A program made the position numbers and the translations under genes. Shown piece by piece: positions 52,141 to 61,433 of a DNA stretch of 64,000 bases (position 1 is the first letter of the stretch; every line of letters begins with the position of its first letter). The notes beneath the pieces are model-generated. The model ran no database searches. It saw only the letters and a list, made by a program, of their open reading frames with translations, and was not told where the DNA came from. Location of the stretch: assembly GCF_014645835.1 (NCBI RefSeq), contig NZ_BMMM01000010.1, positions 1 to 64,000 of the forward strand, given 5' to 3'. The DNA comes from Streptomyces albiflavescens. Lineage in GTDB: Bacteria; Actinomycetota; Actinomycetes; Streptomycetales; Streptomycetaceae.

Positions 52141-53256
52141 CCCCAGGATCGCCACCATGTCCGCGACCAGCGTGCCCGGCAGCAGCTCGGTGAGCGCCTG
52201 GATGTTGTTGTACGAGGCCGAGCGCAGCTTCAGCCGGTACGGGGTCTTCTCGCCCTTGCTGACCAGGTAGTAGCCGTTGATGCCGAGGGGGTTCTCGGTC
52301 CACGCGTAGGTGTGCCCCTCGGGTGCCTTGAGGACCTTGGGGAGGCGCTGGTTGATCGGCCCCGGCGGCAGCTCCGCGAGCCGGTCGAGGCAGGCGTCCG
52401 CGAGGTCGAGCGAGTTGTGCGTCTGCCCCAGGAGGCACTCGAAGCGGGCCAGGCAGTCGCCCTCCTGGCGGGTGACCACCTTCAGGGTGTCCTGGAGCTC
52501 CCCGTACGCGAGGTACGGCTCGTCGCGGCGCAGGTCGAAGTCGACGCCGGAGGCGCGCGCGATGGGCCCGCTCACGCCGTACGCGTGCACGGTCGCCGGC
52601 GCGAGGGCGCCCACACCCCGCGTACGCCCCCGGAAGATCTCGTTGCCGAGCACCAGGTCGTCGTACACGTCCAGCCGTGAACGCAGGGCCGCGACGGAGG
52701 CACGCGCGCGCGTGGCCCATCCGGCGGGCAGGTCCTCCTTGAGGCCACCGACCCGGTTGAACATGTAGTGCATGCGCCCGCCGGAGATCTCCTCCATGAC
52801 GTGCTGGAGCTCCTCGCGCTCCGTGAAGGCGTAGAAGATCGGGGTGATCCCACCCAGTTCCAGGGGGTACGACCCCAGGAACATCAGGTGATTCAGGACC
52901 CGGTTGAGCTCCGCGAGCAGCGTGCGCATCCACACCGCGCGCTCGGGGACCTCCATGCCGAGCATCCGCTCCACGGCGAGGACCACACCCAGCTCGTTCG
53001 AGAACGCGGACAGCCAGTCGTGGCGGTTGGCGAGCATGATGATCTGCCGGTAGTCGCGCGCTTCGAAGAGCTTCTCCGCGCCGCGGTGCATATAGCCGAT
53101 GACCGGCTCCGCGTGCTGGATCCGCTCGCCGTCGAGCACGAGCCGCAGCCGCAGCACGCCGTGCGTGGACGGGTGCTGGGGGCCGATGTTGAGCACCATG
53201 TCGGTGCTCTCCGCGGCGCCGCCGATACCGACCATGGTCTCCGTCGTAGGAGTCAT
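52105..53256 (-). CDS. nuoD2: NADH-quinone oxidoreductase subunit D-like protein (orphan)
   Basis: A 383-aa 49-kDa-subunit homologue of complex I. It carries GPQHPSTHGVLRLRL, the quinone-site region and the C-terminal DPVMGEVDR-equivalent (FVVGDIDK), shortened. No other nuo gene is near, so it is an orphan beside the normal nuo operon expected elsewhere. The arginine after HGVL, equivalent to the NDUFS2 methylation site, is present. It ends 36 bp inside the MidA-like gene. Confidence 0.9.
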   Translation of the reverse strand: MTPTTETMVGIGGAAESTDMVLNIGPQHPSTHGVLRLRLVLDGERIQHAEPVIGYMHRGAEKLFEARDYRQIIMLANRHDWLSAFSNELGVVLAVERMLGMEVPERAVWMRTLLAELNRVLNHLMFLGSYPLELGGITPIFYAFTEREELQHVMEEISGGRMHYMFNRVGGLKEDLPAGWATRARASVAALRSRLDVYDDLVLGNEIFRGRTRGVGALAPATVHAYGVSGPIARASGVDFDLRRDEPYLAYGELQDTLKVVTRQEGDCLARFECLLGQTHNSLDLADACLDRLAELPPGPINQRLPKVLKAPEGHTYAWTENPLGINGYYLVSKGEKTPYRLKLRSASYNNIQALTELLPGTLVADMVAILGSLFFVVGDIDK

Positions 53257-53287
53257 GGAGACAGTCTCTCGTACGTACGCTTGCCCC

Positions 53288-53782
53288 ATGGAGACGGGGA
53301 CCATGAAAAACGCCGACGCGGAGCCGGTCTGGACCGGACTGCCCCCCGGGCTGCTACGAATGCGACGGCTGTTGCTGGTGGTGTGGCTGGGGCTGCTGAC
53401 GATCGCCGTCGGGCTGCTGCTCGGGCTGCTCGCCGGGCCGGTCTGGGCGGCCTTCGCCCTGCTGCCGCTCGCCCTGACGGTCTGGGGCTGGCGCATGCTG
53501 GGGCGCAACTGGCGCTCCTGGCGGTATGCCGAGCGCGCGGACGACCTGCTGATCAGCCGGGGTGTGCTGTGGCGCGAGGAGACCGTGGTGCCGTACGGGC
53601 GGATGCAGCTGGTCGAGGTGACCTCGGGGCCCGTCGAGCGGCACTTCGGGCTCGCGAGCGTGCAACTGCACACGGCGGCCGCGGCGACCGACGCGTGCAT
53701 CCCTGGTCTCGATCCGGCCGAGGCCGAGCGGCTGCGGGACCGGCTGACCGAGCTGGGCGAGGCTCGATCGGCGGGGCTGTGA
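53288..53782 (+). CDS. Membrane protein with bacterial PH domain (YdbS-like)
   Basis: A 164-aa protein with two transmembrane helices (about 24-65) followed by a bPH2 domain (WRYAERADDLLISRGVLWREETVVPYGRMQLVEV). The ATG at 53288 is 6 bases after TACGCT (53276-53281), so the mRNA is probably leaderless. Its stop overlaps the next PH-domain gene (GTGA), forming a YdbS-YdbT type pair that may act in envelope processes. Confidence 0.88.
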   Translation: METGTMKNADAEPVWTGLPPGLLRMRRLLLVVWLGLLTIAVGLLLGLLAGPVWAAFALLPLALTVWGWRMLGRNWRSWRYAERADDLLISRGVLWREETVVPYGRMQLVEVTSGPVERHFGLASVQLHTAAAATDACIPGLDPAEAERLRDRLTELGEARSAGL

Positions 53783-55182
53783 CGACGCCGACGCCGGGCA
53801 CCGAGGACGCCGTACAGGAGGAGAAGCCGCTGGTCGAGCGGCGGCTCCACCCGGTGACGCCGTTCCGGCGCGCCTGGGCGCCCGTCGCCGTGATCGCCGG
53901 GTGGGCGGTCCACGACCCCAACCAGGCGCAGGAGCAGCTCACCAGGCTGACAACGACCGCGCTGCTCGTCGGGCTCGCCGTGTTCGTCCCGGGTGCCGCC
54001 CTCTACGGCTTCCTGAGCTGGTGGTTCACGCACTTCGCCGTGACCGACACCGAACTTCGCATCCGTACGGGCCTGTTGTTCCGCCGTACCGCGCACATCC
54101 GGCTCGACCGGCTCCAGGCCGTCGACGTCACCCAGCCGCTGCTGGCCCGCGTCGCGGGCGTCGCCAAGCTCAAACTGGACGTCATAGGCACGGACAAGAA
54201 GGACGAACTGGCGTACTTGGGCGAGAGTGAGGCCCGCGCGCTGCGCGCCGAACTCCTCGCCCGCGCGGCCGGTTTCGCGCCGGAGACCGCGCACGAGGTC
54301 GGCGAGGCGCCGGTACGGCAACTGCTGCACGTCCCCGCGCGCGTGCTGGCCGTTTCCCTGGTGCTCACCGGCGCCACCTGGGGCTCGCTGGCCGCCGCAC
54401 TCGTCGTGCCCCCGGTGCTGTGGCTCGCCACCCACAGTGTGTGGACGGTCCTCGCGACCGGTGTCCCGCTGCTCGGCGCGGCGGGCGCGAGCAGCGTGGG
54501 GCGGTTCGTCGGCGAGTACGACTGGACGGTGGGCGAATCCCCGGACGGGCTCCGCATCGATCACGGGCTCCTCGACCGTACGCACGAGACGGTGCCGCCC
54601 GGACGCGTGCAGACCGTACGGATCGTGGAGCCGCTGCTGTGGCGGCGATGGGGGTCCCCTCGCTCATGGGGGTCACCCATGAGCGAAGCCGAGAGTGGGG
54701 GAGAAGCCGAGAGTGGGAGAGGGTGGGTGCGCGTCGAGCTGGACGTGGCCGGGTCGTCGAACTCCGTGCTCGTGCCCGTCGCTCCGCGCGAGGTCGCCGA
54801 GTCGGTGATCGCGCGGGTGCTGCCGGGGGTGGCGGTGCCGGCGTCCTTGTCCCGGCCGCCGCGGCGGGCCGGCTGGTGCGTGCCGTTCTGGTGGCGGGGG
54901 TACGGGCTCGCCGTCACCGACACCGTCTTCGCGGCGCGGCACGGGTTGCTGCGCCGCAGCCTCTCGCTCGTGCCGCACGCGAAGGTGCAGAGCGTGCGGC
55001 TGACGCAGGGGCCGTGGCAACGGTTCAGGGGCGTCGCCGACGTGCATGTCGACACGGGCGCGAACAAGACGGTGACGGCACGGCTGCGGGACGCCTCCGA
55101 GGCGGCGGAGCTTCTTCGGGCGCAGGCCGACCGTTCCCGTACGGGACGGCGGGAGGCTCGGCCCGATCGGTGGATGGCCTGA
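53779..55182 (+). CDS. Membrane protein with tandem bacterial PH domains (YdbT-like)
   Basis: A 467-aa protein with repeated units of two membrane helices plus a bPH2 domain. PH units begin near VTDTELRIRTGLLFRRTAHIRLDRLQAVDV, in the middle near VGESPDGLRIDHGLLDRTHETVPPGRVQTV, and near VTDTVFAARHGLLRRSLSLVPHAKVQSV. The middle unit is interrupted by a Gly/Ser/Glu-rich insertion (residues about 292-314) encoded by a hairpin/direct-repeat element. GTG start overlaps the preceding gene by 4 bp. Confidence 0.88.
   Translation: MTTPTPGTEDAVQEEKPLVERRLHPVTPFRRAWAPVAVIAGWAVHDPNQAQEQLTRLTTTALLVGLAVFVPGAALYGFLSWWFTHFAVTDTELRIRTGLLFRRTAHIRLDRLQAVDVTQPLLARVAGVAKLKLDVIGTDKKDELAYLGESEARALRAELLARAAGFAPETAHEVGEAPVRQLLHVPARVLAVSLVLTGATWGSLAAALVVPPVLWLATHSVWTVLATGVPLLGAAGASSVGRFVGEYDWTVGESPDGLRIDHGLLDRTHETVPPGRVQTVRIVEPLLWRRWGSPRSWGSPMSEAESGGEAESGRGWVRVELDVAGSSNSVLVPVAPREVAESVIARVLPGVAVPASLSRPPRRAGWCVPFWWRGYGLAVTDTVFAARHGLLRRSLSLVPHAKVQSVRLTQGPWQRFRGVADVHVDTGANKTVTARLRDASEAAELLRAQADRSRTGRREARPDRWMA
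54652..54720. repeat. In-frame palindrome and direct-repeat insertion in PH-domain gene
   Basis: A perfect 10-bp stem with 5-base loop (54661-54670 and 54676-54685) is followed by two 18-bp direct repeats, GAAGCCGAGAGTGGGGGA and a 1-mismatch copy (54685-54702, 54703-54720). The block keeps the frame and adds about 23 residues. It is related to the hairpin repeat in nadB (shared GCGAAGCCGAG core). Confidence 0.7.
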
Positions 55183-55561
55183 CGCGTGTTCCGGGTGCCC
55201 GGAGTGGGGGCGCGGATCGGGGGCCCTTGCCGACGCCTTCAGGGCGCGGATCGGGGCCCTTGCCGGCGCCTGCTGGGCGCCGCTCTCTGGTGCCACTCTC
55301 CGCCGCGCCCTGGTGCCGCTCCTCCAGGGACGGGTGCGCCCGCTTCACCGGTGCCCGGGATGGGTCCCGGCTTGGGGCGAGTGCGCTGCTCGGCGGTGGC
55401 GAGGTGGCGCGCTCCTTGGGACGAGGGTCGCCCCTGGCGGCACACATGCCCCCAGCTACGACCGTCCTCGGACACCCTTTGCCCCGCGCCCACCCGCGCC
55501 TGCGGCGGACGGGCTGCCGTCCCTCGCCGCAGGTGGAGCCGCAGTCAGGACGGCGCCCAGG
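55183..55561. other. Repeat-rich non-coding gap
   Basis: No gene supported on either strand. It contains direct repeats of the form GCGCGGATCGGGG(G)CCCTTGCCG (about 55211-55268). Predicted frames lack codon bias and motifs. Confidence 0.5.
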
Positions 55562-56986
55562 TCAGGAAGCCGCGCTCCGCAGACCCGCCACGTCGATCTG
55601 TTCCGTCTCGTCGTGCGCGGTCAGGTCGATGACCTGGCCCACGCCGCGGGAGCCCTCGTCCGCGGGCTTGAACCCGGCCTCGGCCTCGGCCTTGTGGAGG
55701 GCGAGCGCCTCCTGGCCGACCACGTCCGCGAGGTCCTCGTTCTGCATGGCCTCGAGCGCGGCCGCGGACGACGCCTTCTGCGTACCGAAGAAGTCGAACC
55801 CGCCCTCGACCGAGGGCCGCCGCACGGGCGCGGCGGGTACGACGGCCACCGCGGTCGGCACCGTGAAGTGCCCGGACGGCTGCGCGGACGCCGCGGGCTT
55901 CGAACCCTGCGGCGCCATGGAGGACTGAGACGGCTGCGACGGCAGGGAGGGCTGAGAGGGCTTCGCCTCGGCGGCCGCGCGCTCATGCCCGCCGACCGCC
56001 CCGGGCTTCCCCTGCGCCTCGCCCTCCTCCGCGGCGGCGTCCGAGGAGGAGCCCGCCTCGGCGGAACCGCCCTTCGGGGACTCCACCTCCGCGGACCCAC
56101 CACTCGTGGGCTCGTCCGTCACCGACTGGGACTTCGCCGGGTCGGCCTCGACCGACTCGACCAGTGCCGGGGCCTGGGACGAGGCCTCCGCGGCCTCCTC
56201 CTCCGCAGCACCGCTCTCGATCCGGCTCAACGCCGCGTTGGCCCGGAGGAAGAGCGACGACCCGGCCGGGGAGAAGACCTCGGGAGACGCCGGAGCGTCC
56301 GTCGCCACGGAGGACTCGGAGGACTCAGCGGACTCAGAGGCTTCCGAGGTCTCGGAGGCGGCAGCCTCGGCTTCGGCGGCCGTCGACGCGCTCGCGGCGG
56401 CCGCGCCCTCGGCCCCCTGCGGCACCTCGGCCGCCTTCGTGGAAGCCACCGTCTCCGAAGAGCCCTGCGCTTGCGGGGTCTCCGGCTCCGCCGACGCCGT
56501 GCGCGCTGCGGGCAGCGCACGGGCCGGAGTCGACGCCTCTATCGCGAGCTGCCGACGCCCTTCCAGCGCGCTCGCCCGCTCCGTCTCCGCCGTGGCATAC
56601 CGCCGCAGCAGCGCCGCGTGTTCGTTGCGCAGGCCCGCCAATTCCGCCCGCTTCGCACGCAGTTTGTGCTCCAGCTTGGTGCGCAGCTCGCGCGACTCGT
56701 CGAGGTCGGTCTCCAGCTCGGCGACGCGCTCCTCATGACGCCACTCGTCGCTCGCCCGCGCGCGCGTGAGGTCCGCGACGCGTTTACCCGCCGCGGTGTC
56801 CCAACGGCGCATGACGACCGCGCCCACGACCGCCGTCACCGCGGCACCCGCGGCCAGCCCACGGAGCACCAGCGGCTCCGTGAACAGCCAGGGCCCCACG
56901 GCGCAGACGAGCGAGACGCCTGCGATCGCCGAAGGAGGCAGCAGCCTGTGCAAAGGCGGGGAATGGCGGTGACGTCCACGTGGCAT
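55562..56986 (-). CDS. Membrane-anchored coiled-coil protein
   Basis: A 474-aa protein. Two hydrophobic segments (about 17-35 and 42-58) precede a coiled coil (about 65-150: ERVAELETDLDESRELRTKL). A long acidic, Ala/Ser/Glu-rich low-complexity region (about 150-370) leads to a conserved C-terminal end (GGFDFFGTQKASSAAALEAM, about 405-474). It looks like a membrane-tethered scaffold, possibly for polar growth or envelope proteins; no family assigned. ATG at 56986, possibly leaderless after TAAGTT. Confidence 0.8.
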   Translation of the reverse strand: MPRGRHRHSPPLHRLLPPSAIAGVSLVCAVGPWLFTEPLVLRGLAAGAAVTAVVGAVVMRRWDTAAGKRVADLTRARASDEWRHEERVAELETDLDESRELRTKLEHKLRAKRAELAGLRNEHAALLRRYATAETERASALEGRRQLAIEASTPARALPAARTASAEPETPQAQGSSETVASTKAAEVPQGAEGAAAASASTAAEAEAAASETSEASESAESSESSVATDAPASPEVFSPAGSSLFLRANAALSRIESGAAEEEAAEASSQAPALVESVEADPAKSQSVTDEPTSGGSAEVESPKGGSAEAGSSSDAAAEEGEAQGKPGAVGGHERAAAEAKPSQPSLPSQPSQSSMAPQGSKPAASAQPSGHFTVPTAVAVVPAAPVRRPSVEGGFDFFGTQKASSAAALEAMQNEDLADVVGQEALALHKAEAEAGFKPADEGSRGVGQVIDLTAHDETEQIDVAGLRSAAS

Positions 56987-57226
56987 GGCCAGAAACTTAC
57001 CGCGCGTAGGCGAATCTTGGTGTCCCGCGCGGTAAAAACACACCCATCCCGCAGCCTTCACACCTCCCCTTCCGTCCACAAGGACCTCCGCTCGTCACAG
57101 AAGGGTCTCTATTTCTTGATCAAACCCTTCGACTGCGGATACTCCTCGGAGGAATTCCGGGAACATCGCCGAATATTCGGGGACCCCGTCGATGGCCCCC
57201 TCCCCGGCCGGGGTTCATCGCTCTCG

Positions 57227-58348
57227 TCAGCGGTCGCTCAGCCGCCCGCTGATCCACTGCAGCGTCGCCGGGATCTCCCGCCGCCATGTGTTGAAGTTGT
57301 GGCCGCCGCTGTCGAGGATGATCGACGAGATCCGGGTGAGCCGCTTGGACTTCACGAGGTCTATGAAGCCGAGCGTGGCCTTGTAGTTGGCCTCGCCCAC
57401 CTTGCTGCTGCTGACGAGCAGTGAGGTGTCGGGCGCGGGCTTGTTCTTCAGGTACCACCGCAGGTCTGCACTGTTCTGCAGTGCTTTGTCCCCCTGGAAG
57501 AGGTCGCCCGTCGTGGGATCGATCGGTGCCCTGTAGTACGGCGAGAGGCCCGCGCCGGCGGCGTACGCCTCGGGGTGGTGGATGGCGAGCTTCAGCGCGC
57601 AGTAGCCGCCCGTGGAGTCGCCGATGATGCCCCAGCTGCCGGGCTTCCTGCCCACCCTGTAGTGGGCCGATACGGCGTCGGGGAGGTCCTTGGCGAAGAA
57701 CGACTCGGTCTGCGGGCCGCCGGGGATGTCGACGCACTCGGTGTCCCGCGGGGGCGCGACGGTCGGCCGCAGCATGACGAGGATCATCGGCTGCATCTTG
57801 CCGGTCTTGGCCATCTCGTGGGCGGTCTGCGGATAGTGCAGCCCCTTGATGAGCGCCTCGGCGGTGCCCGGGTAGCCGGTCAGGACGACGGCGGCGGGGA
57901 AGGTGCGGGTGCGGTACTGCGGCTGGAAGTACTCAGGGGGCAGATAGACGTACGCCGGAGTGGCGATGTGCGTCGTACGGCCGACGATGTCGACCTTCTG
58001 GATCTGGCCGCCGATCTGCGACCGGGAACCGCCCGACACCTTCACCTGCTGGGTGTCGACGACTTGGAGGGGGCCGCCGCCCGAGCCGTTGTGGTCGATG
58101 ACCACACCCTCGCCGCTCTCCTGCCCGAAGAGGTCCGCCCAGGTGGCGTAGAACCCGAACGCCTGGTTGGCGCAGAGGCCGATCGAGGCGAAGATCGCCA
58201 CCTGGGTGGCCAGCAACAGGCCGACCCGTCCGCTGACGGCCCGCCAGTTGTGCCGTGCCAGCCGCGGCCACCACCACACCGTGCCGACGAACAGCAGCAC
58301 GGCGAACAGGACTGCCAGCACCAGCACCTTGTTGCTCGTGAGACCCAT
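57227..58348 (-). CDS. Membrane-anchored alpha/beta-hydrolase (esterase D-like)
   Basis: A 373-aa protein with two N-terminal transmembrane helices (about 6-26 and 41-62) and an extracytoplasmic esterase domain (PF00756 type). The nucleophile elbow is GDSTGG near residue 235; the catalytic His is probably in SGGHNFNTW near the end. The family includes mycolyltransferase-like and feruloyl esterases; the substrate is unknown. Divergent from the DUF2156 gene. ATG at 58348 with a weak AGGAA. Confidence 0.85.
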   Translation of the reverse strand: MGLTSNKVLVLAVLFAVLLFVGTVWWWPRLARHNWRAVSGRVGLLLATQVAIFASIGLCANQAFGFYATWADLFGQESGEGVVIDHNGSGGGPLQVVDTQQVKVSGGSRSQIGGQIQKVDIVGRTTHIATPAYVYLPPEYFQPQYRTRTFPAAVVLTGYPGTAEALIKGLHYPQTAHEMAKTGKMQPMILVMLRPTVAPPRDTECVDIPGGPQTESFFAKDLPDAVSAHYRVGRKPGSWGIIGDSTGGYCALKLAIHHPEAYAAGAGLSPYYRAPIDPTTGDLFQGDKALQNSADLRWYLKNKPAPDTSLLVSSSKVGEANYKATLGFIDLVKSKRLTRISSIILDSGGHNFNTWRREIPATLQWISGRLSDR

Positions 58349-58451
58349 GAGCTGTTCCTGCCTGCGCTTTCCGTCCCCGGCCTGCGCAGCTCCTTCGCGT
58401 GCGCTTGCCCCGGACTTTCCTTGCCTTTTGAACCGGCTTTCCGAAGGGGAG

Positions 58452-58477
58452 TGAACCTGTCTCCCCAAGACACCGTC
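58452..58477 (+). promoter_or_regulatory. SigE-type promoter of the DUF2156 gene
   Basis: TGAACC (58452-58457), a 16-base spacer and CGTC (58474-58477) fit the ECF/SigE pattern GGAACC-N16-CGTC closely. The sigE gene lies 34 kb away in the same window. The homologous gene in S. coelicolor is known to respond to vancomycin through SigE. Confidence 0.68.
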
Positions 58478-58574
58478 CTAGAGGGCGCAATGTCGCCGGA
58501 TGCCGGAATTGGCACCGGATTCAAGGTCTCTCGCAGAACTACGGGATGCGATGTCTGTCAGGATAGATGGGGAA

Positions 58575-60380
58575 ATGTCGGGCGAGGTTCCGAGCCGAAC
58601 TGGCCTGTCGCGGCGCATAGTCCGCGGCCCGCGCCCCGAGGCCGTCCCCGCCCTGGTCGCCAGGGCCTGCACGCTCGTAGGACTCCTGGACATCGCCGCC
58701 GGCGTCTTCCCGCGCTTCCGGCGCAGCCGTATGCACGCCATCGCCGAGGTGCTACCCGGCTCGTTCGGCCCGTTCGCCGCCGCGCTGTCGCTCAGTGCCG
58801 GCGTGCTTCTCCTGCTACTGGCTCACGGGCTGCGGCGACGCAAGCGCCGGGCGTGGCGGGCCGCCGTCGTACTACTGCCGGCCGGTGCCGTCGCTCAGTT
58901 CGCGTACCGCCACTCGATCATCGGCGTCGTCATCTCCCTGGCGCTGCTCGCACCGCTGCTGCGCCACCGCGGCGAGTTCGCGGCCCTGCCCGATCCGCGC
59001 AGCCGCTGGCGAGCGCTCGCCAACTTCGTTCTCATGGGCGCCGGTTCCCTCGTCCTCGGACTGGTCATCGTCAGCGTTCACGAGAACCACATGGTCGGCG
59101 ACCCGAGCCTGGCCGACCGCATCACCCACGTCCTGTACGGCCTGGTCGGCTTCGAAGGGCCCGTCGACTACACCGGACCCACCTCCTGGACGGTCGCCTT
59201 CTCGCTCGGCGCGCTCGGCTGGCTGACCGCCGTCACGACGATCTACCTGGCCTTCCGGCCCGAACACCCCGCCGCACGCCTCACGGAGGACGACGAGAGC
59301 CGGCTGCGGGCCCTCCTGGAGAAGCACGGCGGCCGCGACTCGCTGGGCCACTTCGCGCTCCGCCGCGACAAGGCCGTCGTCTTCTCGCCCAGCGGCAAGG
59401 CGGCGGTGACGTACCGCGTCGTGTCGGGCGTGATGCTCGCCAGCGGCGACCCGATCGGCGACGTGGAGGCCTGGCCCGGCGCGATCGAGCGCTTCATGGA
59501 CGAGGCCAAGGCGCACTCCTGGACGCCCGCCGTCATGGGCTGCTCCGAGACGGGCGGCGAGGTGTGGACCCGCGAGACCGGTCTGGACGCCCTCGAACTG
59601 GGTGACGAGGCGGTGGTGGATGTCGCGGATTTCTCCCTGGCCGGGCGCGCGATGCGAAATGTGCGCCAGATGGTGAAACGCATCGAAAGGGCTGGTTACG
59701 AGACACGGGTACGGCGCATCCGTGACCTCGGCGAGGGGGAGCTGGACCGCATACGGCGGGCGGCGGAGGACTGGCGCGGCACGGACACCGAGCGCGGCTT
59801 CTCCATGGCGCTCGGCCGCATCGGCGACCCTGCCGACGGGGACTGTCTGATCGCCACCGCTCACAAGGCCGACGTCGAACCCGGCCCGTACGGCGACCTG
59901 AAGGCCGTCCTGCACTTCGTCCCCTGGGGAACGAACGGCGTCTCGCTCGACCTCATGCGCCGGGACCGCTCGGCCGACCCCGGCATGAACGAACTCCTCA
60001 TCGTGGCGGCGCTCCACGCGGCTCCCCGGCTCGGCATCCAGCGGGTTTCGCTGAACTTCGCGATGTTCCGCTCGGCGCTCGCCCGCGGCGAGAAGATCGG
60101 CGCGGGGCCCGTGCTGCGCGCCTGGCGGGGCCTGCTGGTCTTCCTCTCGCGCTGGTTCCAGATCGAGTCCCTGTACAAGTTCAACGCCAAGTTCCGTCCG
60201 TGCTGGGAACCCCGCTTCGTCGTCTACGGGTCCTCACGCGACCTCCCGCGCATCGGTTTCGCCGCCATGCAGGCCGAGGGCTTCGTGAACCTGGCCCTGC
60301 CGCGCCTGCTGCGCCGCCGGACTCCGGCTCCGCGCCCGTGTGCGCACGCGGTGGCGGAGCACGGGATCAGGGCGGCGTAG
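58575..60380 (+). CDS. DUF2156/MprF-like lysyltransferase-type membrane protein
   Basis: A 601-aa protein. The N-terminal half has about six membrane helices; the C-terminal half (about 240-570) is the phosphatidylglycerol lysyltransferase (DUF2156, tandem GNAT) domain, with SGKAAVTYRVVSGVMLASGDPIGD and the DxxRxD-like LDLMRRDRSADPGMNE motif. No lysyl-tRNA synthetase domain is fused. It probably adds a positive charge to membrane lipid and so resists cationic antimicrobials. Starts at 58500 and 58551 are possible; 58575 has the best upstream GGGGA. Confidence 0.88.
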   Translation: MSGEVPSRTGLSRRIVRGPRPEAVPALVARACTLVGLLDIAAGVFPRFRRSRMHAIAEVLPGSFGPFAAALSLSAGVLLLLLAHGLRRRKRRAWRAAVVLLPAGAVAQFAYRHSIIGVVISLALLAPLLRHRGEFAALPDPRSRWRALANFVLMGAGSLVLGLVIVSVHENHMVGDPSLADRITHVLYGLVGFEGPVDYTGPTSWTVAFSLGALGWLTAVTTIYLAFRPEHPAARLTEDDESRLRALLEKHGGRDSLGHFALRRDKAVVFSPSGKAAVTYRVVSGVMLASGDPIGDVEAWPGAIERFMDEAKAHSWTPAVMGCSETGGEVWTRETGLDALELGDEAVVDVADFSLAGRAMRNVRQMVKRIERAGYETRVRRIRDLGEGELDRIRRAAEDWRGTDTERGFSMALGRIGDPADGDCLIATAHKADVEPGPYGDLKAVLHFVPWGTNGVSLDLMRRDRSADPGMNELLIVAALHAAPRLGIQRVSLNFAMFRSALARGEKIGAGPVLRAWRGLLVFLSRWFQIESLYKFNAKFRPCWEPRFVVYGSSRDLPRIGFAAMQAEGFVNLALPRLLRRRTPAPRPCAHAVAEHGIRAA

Positions 60381-60527
60381 GCTCCCAGGAACAGGCCTGA
60401 GCGAGGGCCCGAACCGCCCAGCCCTGGGCCCTCGCTCAGGCCGCCCGCCCGGATACGAGGCGGTCGCTCGAATCGAGTCGGTCTCCCGAGGCGATTCGGC
60501 CCCCCGCCGGAGGCCTAGGCTGGACGT

Positions 60528-61433
60528 ATGAGCAATGAGCGCGGGCGCGGCCGAGTCGCGGGACTGCCGGCATGGGACCGCTGCGCGGTCATGGGCGTCG
60601 TCAACGTAACCCCCGATTCCTTCTCCGACGGCGGCCGCTGGTTCGACACGACGGCCGCGGTCAAGCACGGCCTCGGCCTGGTCAGCGAGGGCGCCGACCT
60701 CGTGGACGTCGGCGGCGAGTCGACCCGCCCCGGCGCCACCCGCGTCGACGAGGCGGAAGAACTCAAGCGCGTCATCCCGGTGGTCCGCGGCCTGGCCTCC
60801 GAGGGCGTCACCGTCTCCGTCGACACCATGCGCGCGAGCGTCGCCGAGCAGTCGCTCGCGGCGGGTGCCGCCCTCGTCAACGATGTCAGCGGCGGCCTCG
60901 CCGACCCCGCGATGATCCCCGCCGTCGCGGCGGCCGGCGCCCCCTTCGTGGTCATGCACTGGCGCGGCTTCCTGCAGGGCGGCAATGTGAAGGGGACGTA
61001 CGAGAACGTCGTCTCCGAAGTCGTCGACGAGCTGCACGCACGCGTGGAGGCCGTTCTGGCGGGCGGCATCGCCCCCGACCGCATCGTCGTCGACCCGGGT
61101 CTCGGCTTCTCCAAGGACCCCGAGCACGACCTGGCGCTGCTGGCCCACCTCGACCGGCTGCGTGACCTCGGCCACCCGCTGCTCGTCGCCGCGTCCCGCA
61201 AGCGGTTCCTGGGCCGCGTGCTGGCCGGCCCCGAGGGCGCCCCGCCGCCCGCGCGCGAGCGGGACGCCGCCACCGCCGCCGTCTCCGCGCTCGCCGCCCA
61301 GCAGGGTGCCTGGGCGGTCCGTGTCCACGAGGTACGGGCCACCGCCGACGCCGTCCGCGTCGCCCGGGCCGTCGAGGGCGCCCGCGCGGCGGCACCGGAC
61401 ACAGAGGCCCAGGCCGCAGAGGGAGCCCGGTGA
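60528..61433 (+). CDS. folP: Dihydropteroate synthase
   Basis: Joins p-aminobenzoate to the pterin diphosphate; the target of sulfonamides. The protein is 301 aa with MGVVNVTPDSFSDGG (pterin/diphosphate loop), DVGGESTRPGA, NDVSGG and the C-terminal ASRKRFLG motifs. The ATG at 60528 is 6 bases after TAGGCT (60516-60521), so the mRNA is probably leaderless. It is the first of a folate cluster; the next gene overlaps by 4 bp. Confidence 0.96.
   Translation: MSNERGRGRVAGLPAWDRCAVMGVVNVTPDSFSDGGRWFDTTAAVKHGLGLVSEGADLVDVGGESTRPGATRVDEAEELKRVIPVVRGLASEGVTVSVDTMRASVAEQSLAAGAALVNDVSGGLADPAMIPAVAAAGAPFVVMHWRGFLQGGNVKGTYENVVSEVVDELHARVEAVLAGGIAPDRIVVDPGLGFSKDPEHDLALLAHLDRLRDLGHPLLVAASRKRFLGRVLAGPEGAPPPARERDAATAAVSALAAQQGAWAVRVHEVRATADAVRVARAVEGARAAAPDTEAQAAEGAR

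Noticed and set aside
52768..53778. Extended + frame in front of the second PH-domain gene
   Set aside because: It is antisense to nuoD and out of frame with the first PH-domain gene; the real start is the GTGA overlap at 53779.
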